Counted from the stretch's first letter, positions 11,597-20,535 are shown. The stretch is DNA of 28,471 bases from Nemertoderma westbladi (GCA_032718475.1 JAUCBJ010006115.1:1-28471); one strand, 5' to 3'. Numbers and translations are program-made. The notes: generated by a model from the sequence alone, not told the origin.

Positions 11597-11878
11597 GTGT
11601 TTCCACTATGATCTTTCTGGGCATACCCACTTTTACATGGGCACACCAAACAAACGACAGCACATCACTAAGTATATGATGACAGTTACTACTGGTAGTC
11701 ATAATTCAATTTTTAACTTAGTTTAAAACCTTGCCGCAAGCGGCAATCGACGAAAATAACCACACCACAGTCTGACAGTTCAGCAGATTGATAGTACAGC
11801 AGTGTTACCATACAGCAGTATTATAGCAGTATTGTAGCGGTAATATATATGTAATATATATATATATATGTATATATA

Positions 11879-12356
11879 TTGCAGCTGAAATGCAGCATGC
11901 CGATCGTAGTAGTACAGTAGTAGTAGTAGTAGTAGTGACATATACAGTATATTCGATAAATAAATGATTTAATTTCTGATCATCTTTTGCAACTTTTTAG
12001 GATTTTCAAGAACTAAATACTATAAATACTATGAAATTAAATACTATATTATACTTCGGGATCACGTCCGAGATTGCAATTTTCCATGGGATATAGATTT
12101 TACAGCATCGGGATCCTGTTTAAACATTACAACATACAGTTTTAGAGTAGGCCTACAGTATTTAGTATTATATTAATAATTTTACAATGACTGTTACAGT
12201 CCCAAAACGTTATTCATAATTTGTTACTTTTCATATTACCTTAACAATATTTCTTATACAATCTTTGAAACAAATTTATGAAACCGGCTACTGTACAATA
12301 ACATTTGACTATGTATTGTTACTACTACTAGGATCGGCATGCTGCATTGCAGCTGC
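11879..12356. mobile_element. MITE-like element with inverted ends of about 36 bp
   Basis: The left end (11879-11915) begins TGCAGCTGAAATGCAGCATG and continues CCGATCGTAGTAGTA. The right end (12318-12356), read on the minus strand, is TGCAGCTGCAATGCAGCATG then CCGATCCTAGTAGTA. The arms differ at about two positions. The interior is AT-rich with no coding capacity and contains a (TAG)n run. Size and form suit a non-autonomous DNA transposon or foldback element. A clear target-site duplication was not found. The right end lies 5 bp from the next LINE fragment. Confidence 0.7.
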
Positions 12357-12360
12357 ATTT

Positions 12361-12904
12361 TTAAGAATGCTGTGCCGGCTTGTCAACAAAATTGCACCAC
12401 CACAACTCCCTATCACACATGACATTTGCTAGATCATCCGCATCTTTAAGGCCAGTGTCCTTTAAGATGCGTCTCAAGAAAGTCATGGGCTGTCCACCAT
12501 GCTTATTCACTCCATGAGGCTGCCAAAGTACAAGATTATGCACTGGCTGGTCCTCACGGCGAAAGCAATGTCCTGCAAAGCGGAGGCGATTTTGTTCTAG
12601 TGTCATGCTTGGGGGAACCAATGAGACACCTCCAATGTTATATAGTGTCTGGTTGGAGATGTGTGCATTGTACTTGACACAATGGACCTGGCGTAGCATT
12701 CTTGTGAATGTGCCATCCAGAGATTTGGTGTCCTCAGCAGTTAGAGCCCAGCATGGACACCCGTAGAGGAGTACTGGAACTACTGCTGCTCTAAATAATC
12801 GGACCTTAAGTTTCCGATTAATTCTCGGTGACTTCCAAATCCTGGAAAGCCTATTCAAGGCTGCCCATGCCTTTCCCTTACGTATTCGAAGGTCCTCACC
12901 TGAG
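12361..12904 (-). pseudogene. C-terminal fragment of a second non-LTR reverse transcriptase
   Basis: The frame encodes the post-RT region of a LINE protein: DLRIRKGKAW, then the thumb phrase KLKVRLFRAAVVPVLLYGC and WALT, then LRFAGHCFR and GGQPMTFLRRILKDTG, ending at a stop. The phrase LFRAAVV-PVLLYGC-W-LT and the later R-RFAGH-R block are well known from RTE- and jockey-like animal LINEs. The fragment is 5'-truncated near 12904, as is usual for LINE insertions, and has no 3' partner domains. It is unlike the LINE family at 8.8-11.6 kb, whose RT end is not present here for comparison. Confidence 0.8.
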
Positions 12905-13024
12905 TATTGTTACTACAGCAGTAGTCAGTAGTAGAGTAGATAGTTAATTAGCTGTACTACAATTTTTATTAGAAAATTCACATGCAAAACGTGAAACATA
13001 ACTCCCCCATACTGTAGACGAACG

Positions 13025-13340
13025 GATGAAGTGGTAGGCATTCACCAGCGGCAGCATAGTGTAAAGATGATAGAAAAAATAAAGTTGGTTATTTAGCTGG
13101 TTATATTATATTAGATAAAGATACAATAGTAAACGTTTTCGACCTACCGGTCTGCATCAGTCTATGTACTGGCAACTAACAGGAAAAGGTGGGGGTCCAT
13201 AAATATATATATAAGTTTTAAAGGGGAATACCTGATAGGTGAATCCCAGAAAGGTTAACGTGTATGTATGTACTGTATAGCGTAAGGTAATTGTGATAGG
13301 GAAAATACACTGAGTTAGTTGTAAGCTGTCAATCTAAAGA
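13025..13340. repeat. Repeat P, copy 0 (resembles region upstream of MFS copy 1)
   Basis: It aligns with 16746-17048 in the same orientation. Shared phrases are GGTAGGCATTCA, TTTAGCTGGTTATATTATAT, TTTTCGACCTACC, CTGCATCAG, CTATGTACTGGCAACTAACA, GGGGAATACCTGATAGGT and TGTCAATCTAAAG. The minus strand has a hammerhead-like module: CTGATG (13160-13155), CA, a perfect GACC/GGTC stem with GGTA loop, and GAAA (13140-13137). The stem I flanks pair with one bulge. P ends 5 bp before repeat S. Confidence 0.8.
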
Positions 13341-13345
13341 TAAGT

Positions 13346-13790
13346 GCTTTTTTGCCGAGTCAGCTCTCGGGGCAAATACCACACCCTGGTTTGCCATTCC
13401 ACGGGTAGGTAGGTGTCGCAGTGGAGTAGATATGAGGCCCATCACTCATATCTACTCTGGCGCACATGACCCACCAATGGCTGTGCAGCTCATCTTCTGG
13501 GTCATGCCCTGTACCCCTGCTGCCAGGTGCAGGTCGCAGTAAAGTGCACTCAGAGTGGACATGAGAACACTCTACTCCTGACCAGCCATTGGTAGATTAC
13601 CATCTGCCTGGCCAGGCCATATACCCCTGCAGCCAAGTATATGGGTCCTTAATCCAGGACCAAGGGCGTCCTTATCCCAGAACGAAGGGGTCCTAGTTAC
13701 AGGACCAGATTTGCCCTAGTAAGAGGGTCTATGCAGCTACAGGTGGCACCTCCTTTATGCTGCATGGAGGTGGCAAGTTTTCTTGATCAA
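13346..13790. repeat. Repeat S, copy 1 (445 bp)
   Basis: Nearly collinear with 24035-24491 from GCTTTTTTGC(C/T)GAGTCAGCT through TGGTTTGCCATTCCAC, CCTGGCCAGGCCATATACCC and CTTTATGCTGCATGGAGGTG to TTTTCTTGATCAA. No ORF is shared. Copy 1 lies 1.6 kb and copy 2 0.2 kb beyond the 3' end of an MFS gene. It may be a transposon fragment or part of a tandemly duplicated unit. Confidence 0.9.
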
Positions 13791-13801
13791 TGACCTAGAA
13801 T

Positions 13802-13824
13802 ACCTGACCTGACCTGACCTGACT
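13802..13824. repeat. (CCTGA)n short tandem repeat
   Basis: Four to five copies of CCTGA directly after repeat S; absent after the second S copy. Confidence 0.85.
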
Positions 13825-13855
13825 TTTTGTTCATAGCCCGGTTTTAAATGGGTAA

Positions 13856-13990
13856 TAACGGGCGTTGATAAATCTCGCGATTAAAAAATATCAACAAGAG
13901 TAAAAAAATTATTGCAAGATTAAAAATATCAAAAATATCACGAGTAATAATATGAAGACTAAAAATACCGAGAATTAAAATATCGCATGT
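13856..13990 (-). repeat. Diverged copy of the TCTCGATATTTTTA minisatellite, inverted
   Basis: Read on the minus strand this AT-rich tract has CTCGGTATTTTTAGTCT, CTCGTGATATTTTTGATATTTTTAATCT-like phrases and related blocks about every 15-30 bp. These match the unit of the array at 28011-28471. The ORF across it is spurious. Confidence 0.6.
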
Positions 13991-14297
13991 TAAATAAATT
14001 TTTGTGGTAGCTAGTGTTTTTACAAAAACTATAGCTATAAAAATTTTTTTTTTTAAATAAGACATTGTTTATTTTAATTTCTATGGTACTATAGTTTCCT
14101 ACCGTTTTCATGTGTAGCTAGTGTTTTTACAAAAACAATGTTTATTTTAGTTTATGGAACTAGCTAGCATTTTATTGGTAGCTATTGTTTTATTCCAAAA
14201 ATTATAGCAATTTACCTAACACCGGTTCACACTAGTCATGGCACAGCTTTGGGTTTTAAACCTACATTCTGCGCATTAGTTAGGCCTTACTGACTAA

Positions 14298-14318
14298 CCC
14301 CCCCCCCCCCCCCCCCCC
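14298..14318. repeat. Poly-C tract (21)
   Basis: Uninterrupted run of 21 C immediately before the Gag-like relic. Length may be approximate. Confidence 0.9.
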
Positions 14319-14339
14319 TTTGACAAACACACTCAACAG

Positions 14340-14990
14340 GATGAATCTGCCTGTTGACAACTGCAACCCCCTAAACTTCATCCTCCGCAGCACACCCACA
14401 TGAATCGACATCGATTCCAAACTGACCGTGACAACTTTCTATTCTCGTGGTCATATAACACCATCATAAAGAAACGCAGACTCACCAATGTCGAGAACTC
14501 CGTACCCAACACTATTATCGAGAGGCTGGGCACCCATATTGACAGAAAGACCAATAAGTGAGTGCACCGCCAGCAACTCGCCCAGCAAAACTGCCTTCCA
14601 GAAGAAGCACCCAAAACCTTCCTGGTCTACCTATGCAACATGTTACAAGGTGCTCCCCACCACCGACACCCACACCAATGACTGGCTCCTGGATCAGTTC
14701 ATCCTTGGGTTCTGTGACCAAGAGGTGACTGAATACCTTCCTGTGCCTTCCCGCTGGCAGTTACCTCACTAATGCCCTGCACTTCGCCCAGGCCGTGTGG
14801 TTTGCCTGAAAGGAAGCTCCTCATCTTCAATGTGGTCCACCAGTTCCTCCACCAGTGGGGAGTCCTACTGGGTGCGCATCAATGGCTGTGCGCAGGCTGT
14901 TGTTAATCAGTAAACCTCTATTGTTTAAGTCCAATGAGTCATCTTGGCCACCCACTATAATGCGTGGATCCTCATGGGATATCAGTCACC
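14340..14990 (+). pseudogene. Probable Ty3/gypsy-type Gag relic
   Basis: This interval is GC-richer than its flanks and reads as protein-like only if frames are switched. One frame has QQLAQQNCLPEEAPKTFLVY, and the next has DWLLDQFILGFCDQEVTEYL, followed by LTNALHFAQAV. The order Q-Q-E-FL, then DQFI-G-D-V-LL, then LT-AL-A- is the common pattern of Ty3-type capsid domains. A possible cysteine cluster follows near 15020 but is not a clean knuckle. Stops and shifts throughout show decay. No pol part follows. The assignment rests on a weak motif pattern and could be wrong. Confidence 0.35.
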
Positions 14991-15418
14991 AAGCCTGAAA
15001 CGAGGATTGACGATCGTTATTCCCACTGCAAATACACCAAGCTTTGTGGACCCACACCATCCAATCACCATGAGCACCGATATGCAAATGAAAGTAATTA
15101 TTACCAGTAATTATTAATGGTCTACATGTACCGGTTGTACCATGTGCCAAACTCTTATTCTGTGTTCCATGGATACTACTTGATTATCACCAGCCAAATA
15201 AAGTTCTACATTATATTCGTCATGATCTACCTACAGTACTGAGTTATATAATATTTCAATATCCAATAATAACTCTAAACACAACACTAATGTAAACTAA
15301 CACTAATGTAAACTGACAAAATACTATTACCAAAAGCAGCTACTGTATATACCACAAAGTAATGGTTTATCCAAATGCTAAACCCCCAATTCACAGTGAA
15401 TTTCACTTCTTGTCAATA
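14991..15418. other. Gene-free stretch beyond MFS copy 1
   Basis: AT-rich DNA with a short duplicated phrase (ACACTAATGTAAACT at 15286 and 15300). The last 40 bp, with TTCACAGTGAATTT, match the equivalent place beyond MFS copy 2 (near 24690) and would be 3' UTR of the gene. Confidence 0.4.
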
Positions 15419-16726
15419 TCAAGTCTCACTGACCCAACATCTAAAAGCGAACACAGCAACCAGAGAGATGATAAATGGCAACCCAAACAAACTGAGAAGC
15501 GAGCAAGCAAGTTCCATACCAAAGTAATCATTGAAAAATCCACCAATAATTGGTCCTATGATAGCTCCAATGGAGAGTGCAATTCGAAGCATTTGTTGGA
15601 GAAGTGATCTGGTATCTACATTATCATGGTAACCACAAACATTCACAGCCTGTTGTGTTTGTGTTTCAAGTGCAGGTGTGCGAAATAATCCAGACCCCAT
15701 GCCTAGGAGTGCACACCCAGTGATAGAGATGTTGAGATCATGAGGTAAACCCAATAGCTCTGTAGGACCTATTAGTTGCATTGACAATGCTAGTAACATT
15801 GCACCAAATACAGTTGGTAAGATGGTCTTCAATTTCTTTATCATTACAGACATTATTAAACCAGTAGAAGTTCCAAGACATGGAAATATCATATAAATAC
15901 GTCCAATATTTTACTGGTTGACATTGTAGTTGTAGTGAATGTAGGCAGCATAGTTTGCAAAGGTGAAGGATGATAATATTCTGGCACAAACATTCAAAAT
16001 GAATATAAGTGTAATTATCGGATTTTTAAGAAGCCCAAGATAAGTTGGTCTGTCTTTCGATTCAGATCTGTCGTAAATATATGATGGTGACTCCAACCAG
16101 CAGTAAAGGACAATAATGAGAAACATCAAACCCGATATTATAAACGGGAACTCAAAACCCAATGAAGCAAAAATGAATGAACCAAAAACTGGCGCAACCA
16201 TGAATCCCACAGCGTCACAAACAATAGCTAAACTGGCTAATAAAGTTCTTTGTGCAGGCCACAATTCCATCAATAGACTGTATGAATACATAAAACTGAT
16301 GTTGAGTCCAACTGCTTCAATAATGCGCAGAGAAAAACATGCGAAAATATATAATCGATTGCTGTTGTTGGGTATATATTCTACAAACCCAAATGCCAAT
16401 TGAGAAACAGCTCCAATAATTCCAAATAGGCCCAAAGAGATACGAGTGCCCCAATTGTTGATAGAATGAGGGCAACTAATGTATATTATAAGTCTGACAG
16501 TAGAAAACATTGCCAATAATGCACCAATCAGAGTCTTCGACCAACCACGTTCTTCTACAACAATTGGGAAGAAGGTTTCCAGTAGATTCTGACACCAACC
16601 TGGTATCATTTGATACATTAACAACATGGCCACCAACATGTAAAATCGCCCTCCCTTTTGATGGCTATTAGTAAGAATTTTATTTGTTTCATCATAAGAT
16701 ATAATGGAAGCTGCCCCTTCTGACAT
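15419..16726 (-). pseudogene. Intronless MFS transporter, copy 1, with single nonsense codon
   Basis: A full-length paralogue of the intact gene at 24718-26031. The frame from ATG at 16726 runs 271 codons to TAA at 15911-15913, then continues in the same frame for 163 codons to its natural stop at 15419. The intact copy has TAC (Tyr274) at that place, so one C-to-A change on the coding strand explains the break; there is no frameshift. The stop falls just after the central loop, before the last helices, so a truncated protein would lack the C-terminal half. I count about 41 substitutions plus a two-residue gap over the first 271 residues, near 85 percent identity. The otherwise clean frame suggests recent loss, an allelic stop, a sequence error or readthrough. 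Confidence 0.85.
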
Positions 16727-16745
16727 CTTGTAAACCTAATTCAAA

Positions 16746-17048
16746 GAGATGATGGTAGGCATTCATTCACCAGTGGTAACATAGTAAGGAAGATAAAAAT
16801 ATAATACAGTATTGAAGTTCTTTAGCTGGTTATATTATATATAGTAGTAAATGTTTTCGACCTACCATTCTGCATCAGACTATGTACTGGCAACTAACAG
16901 AGATAGTAGAGTGTATATATAAATATATGTTTTAATGGGGAATACCTGATAGGTAAAACCAGAAAAGGTAATGTGTTTATATAATGTAATGTGGCATAAT
17001 AATTTCGAAATGTAAATTAGACAGGGTTATAAGATGTCAATCTAAAGT
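16746..17048. repeat. Repeat P, copy 1, just upstream of MFS copy 1
   Basis: Begins about 20 bp upstream of the MFS copy 1 start codon and matches 13025-13340 over about 300 bp. It may hold the promoter of MFS copy 1, but MFS copy 2 has no such block, so a transposon insertion or replacement is also possible. The minus strand has the same hammerhead-like module at about 16888-16841, with a damaged stem (GAAT opposite GGTC). A further partial repeat of its end (GGAATACCTGAT, CAGGAAAGGTAAT) follows at 17068-17112. Confidence 0.8.
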
Positions 17049-17211
17049 ACAAATATAAGGTTGAAAATGGAATACCTGATGGGAATAACGGGGCAAATCC
17101 CAGGAAAGGTAATTTGTCTCTGTCTACATACTGTATTATACATGTTATTATAAGAAGGGATCTAAGACAGGCTAGGCTGTCTTTGAAATTAATACTCCAT
17201 ATCTCAAGAAC

Positions 17212-17276
17212 CTGTGGCCTAGTGGTTGTAGTCTCGGCTTCCGCCTCGAGGTCCCAGGTTCGAATCCGACACCACG
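17212..17276 (+). tRNA. tRNA-like SINE head (not a functional tRNA)
   Basis: TGGCCTAGTGGTTG fits an internal A box and GGTTCGAATCC is an exact B box, 31-35 bp apart as in tRNA genes, so RNA polymerase III could start here. GTGG (17214-17217) can pair with CCAC (17272-17275) as an acceptor stem remnant and CTCGG with TCGAG as an anticodon stem. The T stem does not pair properly beyond two base pairs and the anticodon loop has eight bases. It is therefore a tRNA-derived promoter, not a working tRNA; the amino acid type is unclear. Confidence 0.65.
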
Positions 17277-17313
17277 CTGATGAGACCCAGTAAGGTCGAA
17301 ACGTGTACGTGGT
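17271..17313 (+). ncRNA. Candidate hammerhead ribozyme (type I, very short stem III)
   Basis: All consensus parts occur in order. Stem I 5' strand ACCACG is at 17271-17276. The box CTGATGA is at 17277-17283. Stem II is GACC (17284-17287) with GGTC (17294-17297), four Watson-Crick pairs closing a CAGTAA loop. GAAA is at 17298-17301. Stem III runs from A17301 to T17306 (ACGTGT), then comes A17307 and the stem I 3' strand CGTGGT at 17308-17313, a perfect six-pair match. Predicted cleavage follows the GTA at 17305-17307. Stem III within one molecule has only two pairs, but ACGUGU is self-complementary with G-U pairs, so two copies could form a dimeric ribozyme, as known for newt satellite and Penelope-element hammerheads. 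Activity is inferred, not shown. Confidence 0.6.
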
Positions 17314-17702
17314 TTGGAGAGATATGATATATTAATTTCAAGAAAAATTACGCGATTCCTAAATTTGTATACTACCCGGTTAAAAAGTACACATGTGATG
17401 GGATTAGTCCTACAATTGCGCCAATAAAAGATAAGTTATTTTCGGTAAAATAAACTTATCATTCGAGGTTAAGACCCCTAGATCCCTTCTTATAATAACA
17501 TGTATAATAACAAACACCTCGAAAAATACAGCTTGCCAACACATTGTTACATACTGTATGGTATAATTGAGTTAGGTAAGTTACACAGGATTATAAGTTT
17601 AATTTTAGTGTTGTAGTTTTTACCATCCATACACTAATTCAGAGAGTTAATAGCGCAAACACACACAAACACCAAATATGTGTTTAGTTTGTTAAATAGT
17701 TA

Positions 17703-18322
17703 ATGTTAAGTGCGAGAATAACGACTGAAGCCCTACTCCTTCAGGTCGGAAAGGATGGTAAACACCGGCAAGCTAAATCACCTAACGGCAGTGTGAGCCC
17801 TGCAACCGGATCTAGTCGTGATGCTAGGTTTAATTATCAACAGCGAAGGAGGCCGAGTTTCGTTAGGGGAAGGTGTGAGACAATGGCATTTCCAACCATT
17901 ATCCCGAAAAATAAACTTTTCCTTTCGGGGTGCGGTCCCAACGTCGATGCTGTTACGATTGTCAAACACATTGAACCCAAGTTAAACTTTTCCATAGAAT
18001 GCGTGAAAGTTTCAAACGAAAATGTGAGTCATATTCTTCATTTGTTCTAACGTGCAGAGGTGATGAGGTGAATTATCTACTCGATCCAGCTATATGGCCC
18101 AGGTGGGCGAGAGTGAGGGAGTATCTGAAGTTCAACCCATATCGCTCTCGTGTTCAGACACCACAGCGAAATCGGCAACTCGATGGCCTTGGAACCCAGA
18201 ATATTCGGAGAGTAAATAAGGACCGTATAACTGATATTGGGTCAATAGAGTCAGTTGTCCTTGGTCCTAAGGAGAGCATTGTGGATTCCCTCATAGGTGC
18301 GGAGGTTAAAACTGTAGAATGA
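17703..18322 (+). pseudogene. ORF1 of LINE copy 2, one frameshift
   Basis: The first frame (17703-18050) has GKDGKH, a basic stretch (QQRRRPSF), then KLFLSGCGPNV and ECVKVSNEN. The homology then passes to another frame (entered near 18025) with SYSSFVLTCRG, LLDPAIWP and VREYL, ending at 18322. Comparison with copy 1 places a one-base loss at about 18025 (AATGT/GAG). The C-terminal half resembles the RRM-like ORF1 domain of CR1-like LINEs with its YSSF and LL-P-WP signatures. A role in element RNA binding is inferred. No zinc finger is visible in the preserved part. Confidence 0.65.
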
Positions 18323-18454
18323 GTTCCATCCCCGGGTGTCTTAATGTCTTCATATACCTAATCATGTAAATATTATTGCACACATGTTGTATTTTTATAC
18401 CTAAATATTTTTCTATATTAAGTATTTTTCAGTATTTTTCTTTTTATACTAAAT

Positions 18455-19330
18455 ATGGCAGATTTGAAAATAATTTCATTCAACTGTGGTTCCTCGGTGA
18501 AAAATAATCTCGGTACATTAAAAATTGTTAAGGATTTTTGCTATTCAGATATTGATATATTATTGTTGCAAGAAATAATGATTCCTAACCAAGAATTAGA
18601 TTTTCTTTCCAGTATACATCCTAATTTTTTAGCACAGGGAACTGCCCCTGTAGATCTGTCTGAAGGCCCTATTGCGGGGTGTATACATGGTGGAATTGGT
18701 ATTTTGTGGCGTAATGATATTAATTTTTCTGCCAATATAGAACCTATAGTTTTTAATAATAGTCATTGTATTATGGGACTTAATATTAATCTGGATAATA
18801 ATGAGTCACTGTTATTATTAAATATGTATTTTCCATATGAATCACCTGACAACGCAGATTTATTCAGTGAGTATCTGGGTTGCTTACAGGGGATTATAGA
18901 GTTGAGGGTGGCCACGCATATTTGTATTATGGGGGATTTTAATTCGCATCCCGGTAGGCACATTTTTACTGAGCTGTGTGAGTGGTGTGAGTTGCTGGGA
19001 CTGATAGTGTTAGACACAGATACTTTCAGACACGGGACACGGATACTTTCACTTTCATCAGTGAAGCTCACTCTAGTATTTCTTGGCAATTCTTGGCTTG
19101 ACCATATTATATGTTCTAAATCATTTGCAGGGTCCATTTATAATATTAAACCCTTATACGATATTACATCATATGATCACATGCCGCTGAGTGCAACTCT
19201 TTCAGTTTCTGTTAGTAGTCCAACAGTTAATAACATAGGGGCTGGAGCTGCCCCTACCAGCTCGAGATATGATTGGTACCAGCATGGTAAATCTTACTAC
19301 AATCATCTTGATTTGTATTTCAAGATTTCT
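18455..19330 (+). pseudogene. AP endonuclease of LINE copy 2 with two compensating micro-duplications
   Basis: The frame from ATG at 18455 keeps the nuclease core: SFNCGSS (8-14), glutamate E40 in LLLQEI, GDFNSHPG with D161 and N163, SWLDHI with D216-H217, and SYDHMPL with D241-H242. Residues about 191-211 do not match copy 1. The DNA explains this: a 23-bp tandem duplication (GATACTTTCA at 19019 and 19042) throws the frame off, and a 10-bp duplication (TTCTTGGC near 19080 and 19090) restores it, 33 bp in total. The last 10-20 codons up to the stop at 19378 are antisense to Pao sequence and not part of the protein. The RT part is absent. Confidence 0.85.
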
Positions 19331-20283
19331 AATTATTATGGGAAACTTAGTGTCAAAGGACAATGGAGCATTGGTTAATCTCCCTCCGACACGTATTAGC
19401 CCATCTAACATTGTGCTAGAAAAATAATACCTTGAGCGCATCTGTGAATGTCTGTCTTAACAACAGGAAATACTTTTCGGAATTCTCATAACATTGCAGG
19501 AGTCTCAGTATTTGCTTGTTGGTATCGTCATGTTCTTAGTAACTGATTTTGTCAGTTAGAAACTTAGTGGGTAGCCGATAAGTGGGAAGGTCTTTGACAA
19601 TGTGGACCCTTTCGGCTATTTCAGGGGTGGTGTCATTAGCGATCTTCGTCCTGGAATAATGATGATGGAAACATCACTTTAAATATACAATGGCTTTGTA
19701 TAGCCTATTCCAGGAGCTATAATGAGCCATTACTCTCTGGATGAAGGGAGAGAGTCCCTTTGAGAAATATGGTATTCCGGACTTCCAATCTCTTTCCCTT
19801 ATTTCAACAACCGCATTATTCGGGGCTCGTGTAATGTCCATGGATTTTGGTTGGTTAGGATCCACAGTGGTGTCACCGGCGGTATGTAGCATAGACAGAT
19901 CAACCGCTGGCTTGAACAGTTTGGATTTGCTCGTCCGGGTTTTGGATTTGACCTTTTCCGCTCCCTTGGCTTGTCTGATCTCAGCTGTGGTGAGATGTGG
20001 AGGCCATTCCTCCACTTACTTAGGAAGTCGGGGCCACCTAACCAAACTGGAGTATCTGTCAATTCTTGAGGAGTTACTCCTCTGGAAGCGATGTCGACGG
20101 GGTTAATCGTCCCAGGGCAATGTCTCCATTGGTCTATATTAGTGCGACTGAGTATAATAGCTACTCGGTTAGTAACAAAGATGCTGAACTGATAGGCTTC
20201 ATTAGTGATATATTCCAGAGTAATGCATCAGTCCAATAAACGGTTTTCTCTAATAGATATTCGATCTGTTCAGTTACATCTGT

Positions 20284-20535
20284 TCAGGCTACTATACCTA
20301 TTCCGATATCGCTGGCGTCTCCAAAAACATGGAGTTGATAGGAATAAGTGGGGAGAACGTGGCCGAAATATGAGAAGGAATTCTTAAAGTTCTCGATAGC
20401 TGGTAAAGAATCCTCCCACTTCATCCACTTATTTAGCAGTTCTCCCTGGAGTGGATCATCCCAAGAGTAGTTTTTGAGCCACATTTGTTGCACCAGACTC
20501 CGAGCTACCTGGATTATAAGACTAATGAATCCCAA
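20284..20535 (-). pseudogene. Pao connection and RNase H start, frameshifted
   Basis: Has GFISLIIQVARSLVQQMW and SWDDPL, the connection phrase that follows the RT in Pao elements, and then QLHVFGDASDIG, where the first RNase H aspartate lies in GDAS. The frame ends soon after. The rest of the RNase H is scattered in other frames to about 20070. Confidence 0.8.

Larger units (their letters stand above)
8841..11600 (-). mobile_element. Non-LTR retrotransposon copy 1 (ORF1 relic, AP endonuclease, N-terminal RT), 3' truncated
   Basis: Reading on the minus strand, the order is ORF1 relic (11596-11062), endonuclease (10846-9830), then RT up to motif A (9815-8841). This is the layout of jockey/CR1/L2-type LINEs. 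The ORF1 and endonuclease are clearly related to those of copy 2 at 17703-19335, so both belong to one family. Unusually, the 5' part is kept and the 3' part (RT palm with the catalytic pair, thumb, 3' UTR) is missing; the break lies at the TTA microsatellite. Frameshifts show that the copy is dead. Confidence 0.85.
17134..17509. mobile_element. Foldback element with perfect 31-bp inverted ends enclosing tRNA-like and hammerhead-like parts
   Basis: The arms 17134-17164 and 17479-17509 are exact reverse complements (left arm starts TATTATACATG and ends GGGATCTA). Inside, a second inverted pair lies at 17185-17205 and 17319-17339 (GAAATTAAT with ATTAATTTC, ATATCTC with GAGATAT). Two local hairpins sit at 17165-17182 and 17430-17460. 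The tRNA-like head and the hammerhead-like sequence occupy the apex of the inner pair. There is no ORF. It could be a MITE-like element that captured a SINE, or a SINE family with secondary inverted ends. No target-site duplication was identified. Confidence 0.8.
17703..19335 (+). mobile_element. Non-LTR retrotransposon copy 2 (ORF1 and AP endonuclease), truncated before RT
   Basis: Same family as copy 1, on the opposite strand. ORF1 (17703-18322) is followed after 130 bp by the endonuclease (18455 to about 19330). Coding similarity stops at about 19325-19338, where antisense BEL/Pao sequence begins. No RT part appears on the far side of the Pao fragment, so this is not a simple Pao insertion into a full LINE. 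As in copy 1, the 5' end is kept and the 3' end lost. Confidence 0.85.

Noticed and set aside
13844-14065. Minus-strand ORF with a hydrophobic end
   Set aside because: It comes from the AT-rich minisatellite relic; poly-T and ATT runs give Phe/Ile/Leu stretches.
15362-15607. Plus-strand ORF across the end of MFS copy 1, and similar plus-strand ORFs at 16116-16403 and 25472-25768
   Set aside because: They are antisense shadows of the transporter genes and recur in both copies only because the genes do.
15893-15910. Frameshift between the two halves of MFS copy 1
   Set aside because: Both halves are in the same frame; the break is a single TAA where the other copy has TAC.
17212-17276. Functional tRNA gene
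   Set aside because: A and B boxes are good, but the T stem does not pair, the anticodon loop is the wrong size, and the sequence runs straight into the ribozyme-like part.
19741-20106. Plus-strand ORF of 121 codons
   Set aside because: Antisense to the Pao linker region, with no independent motif.
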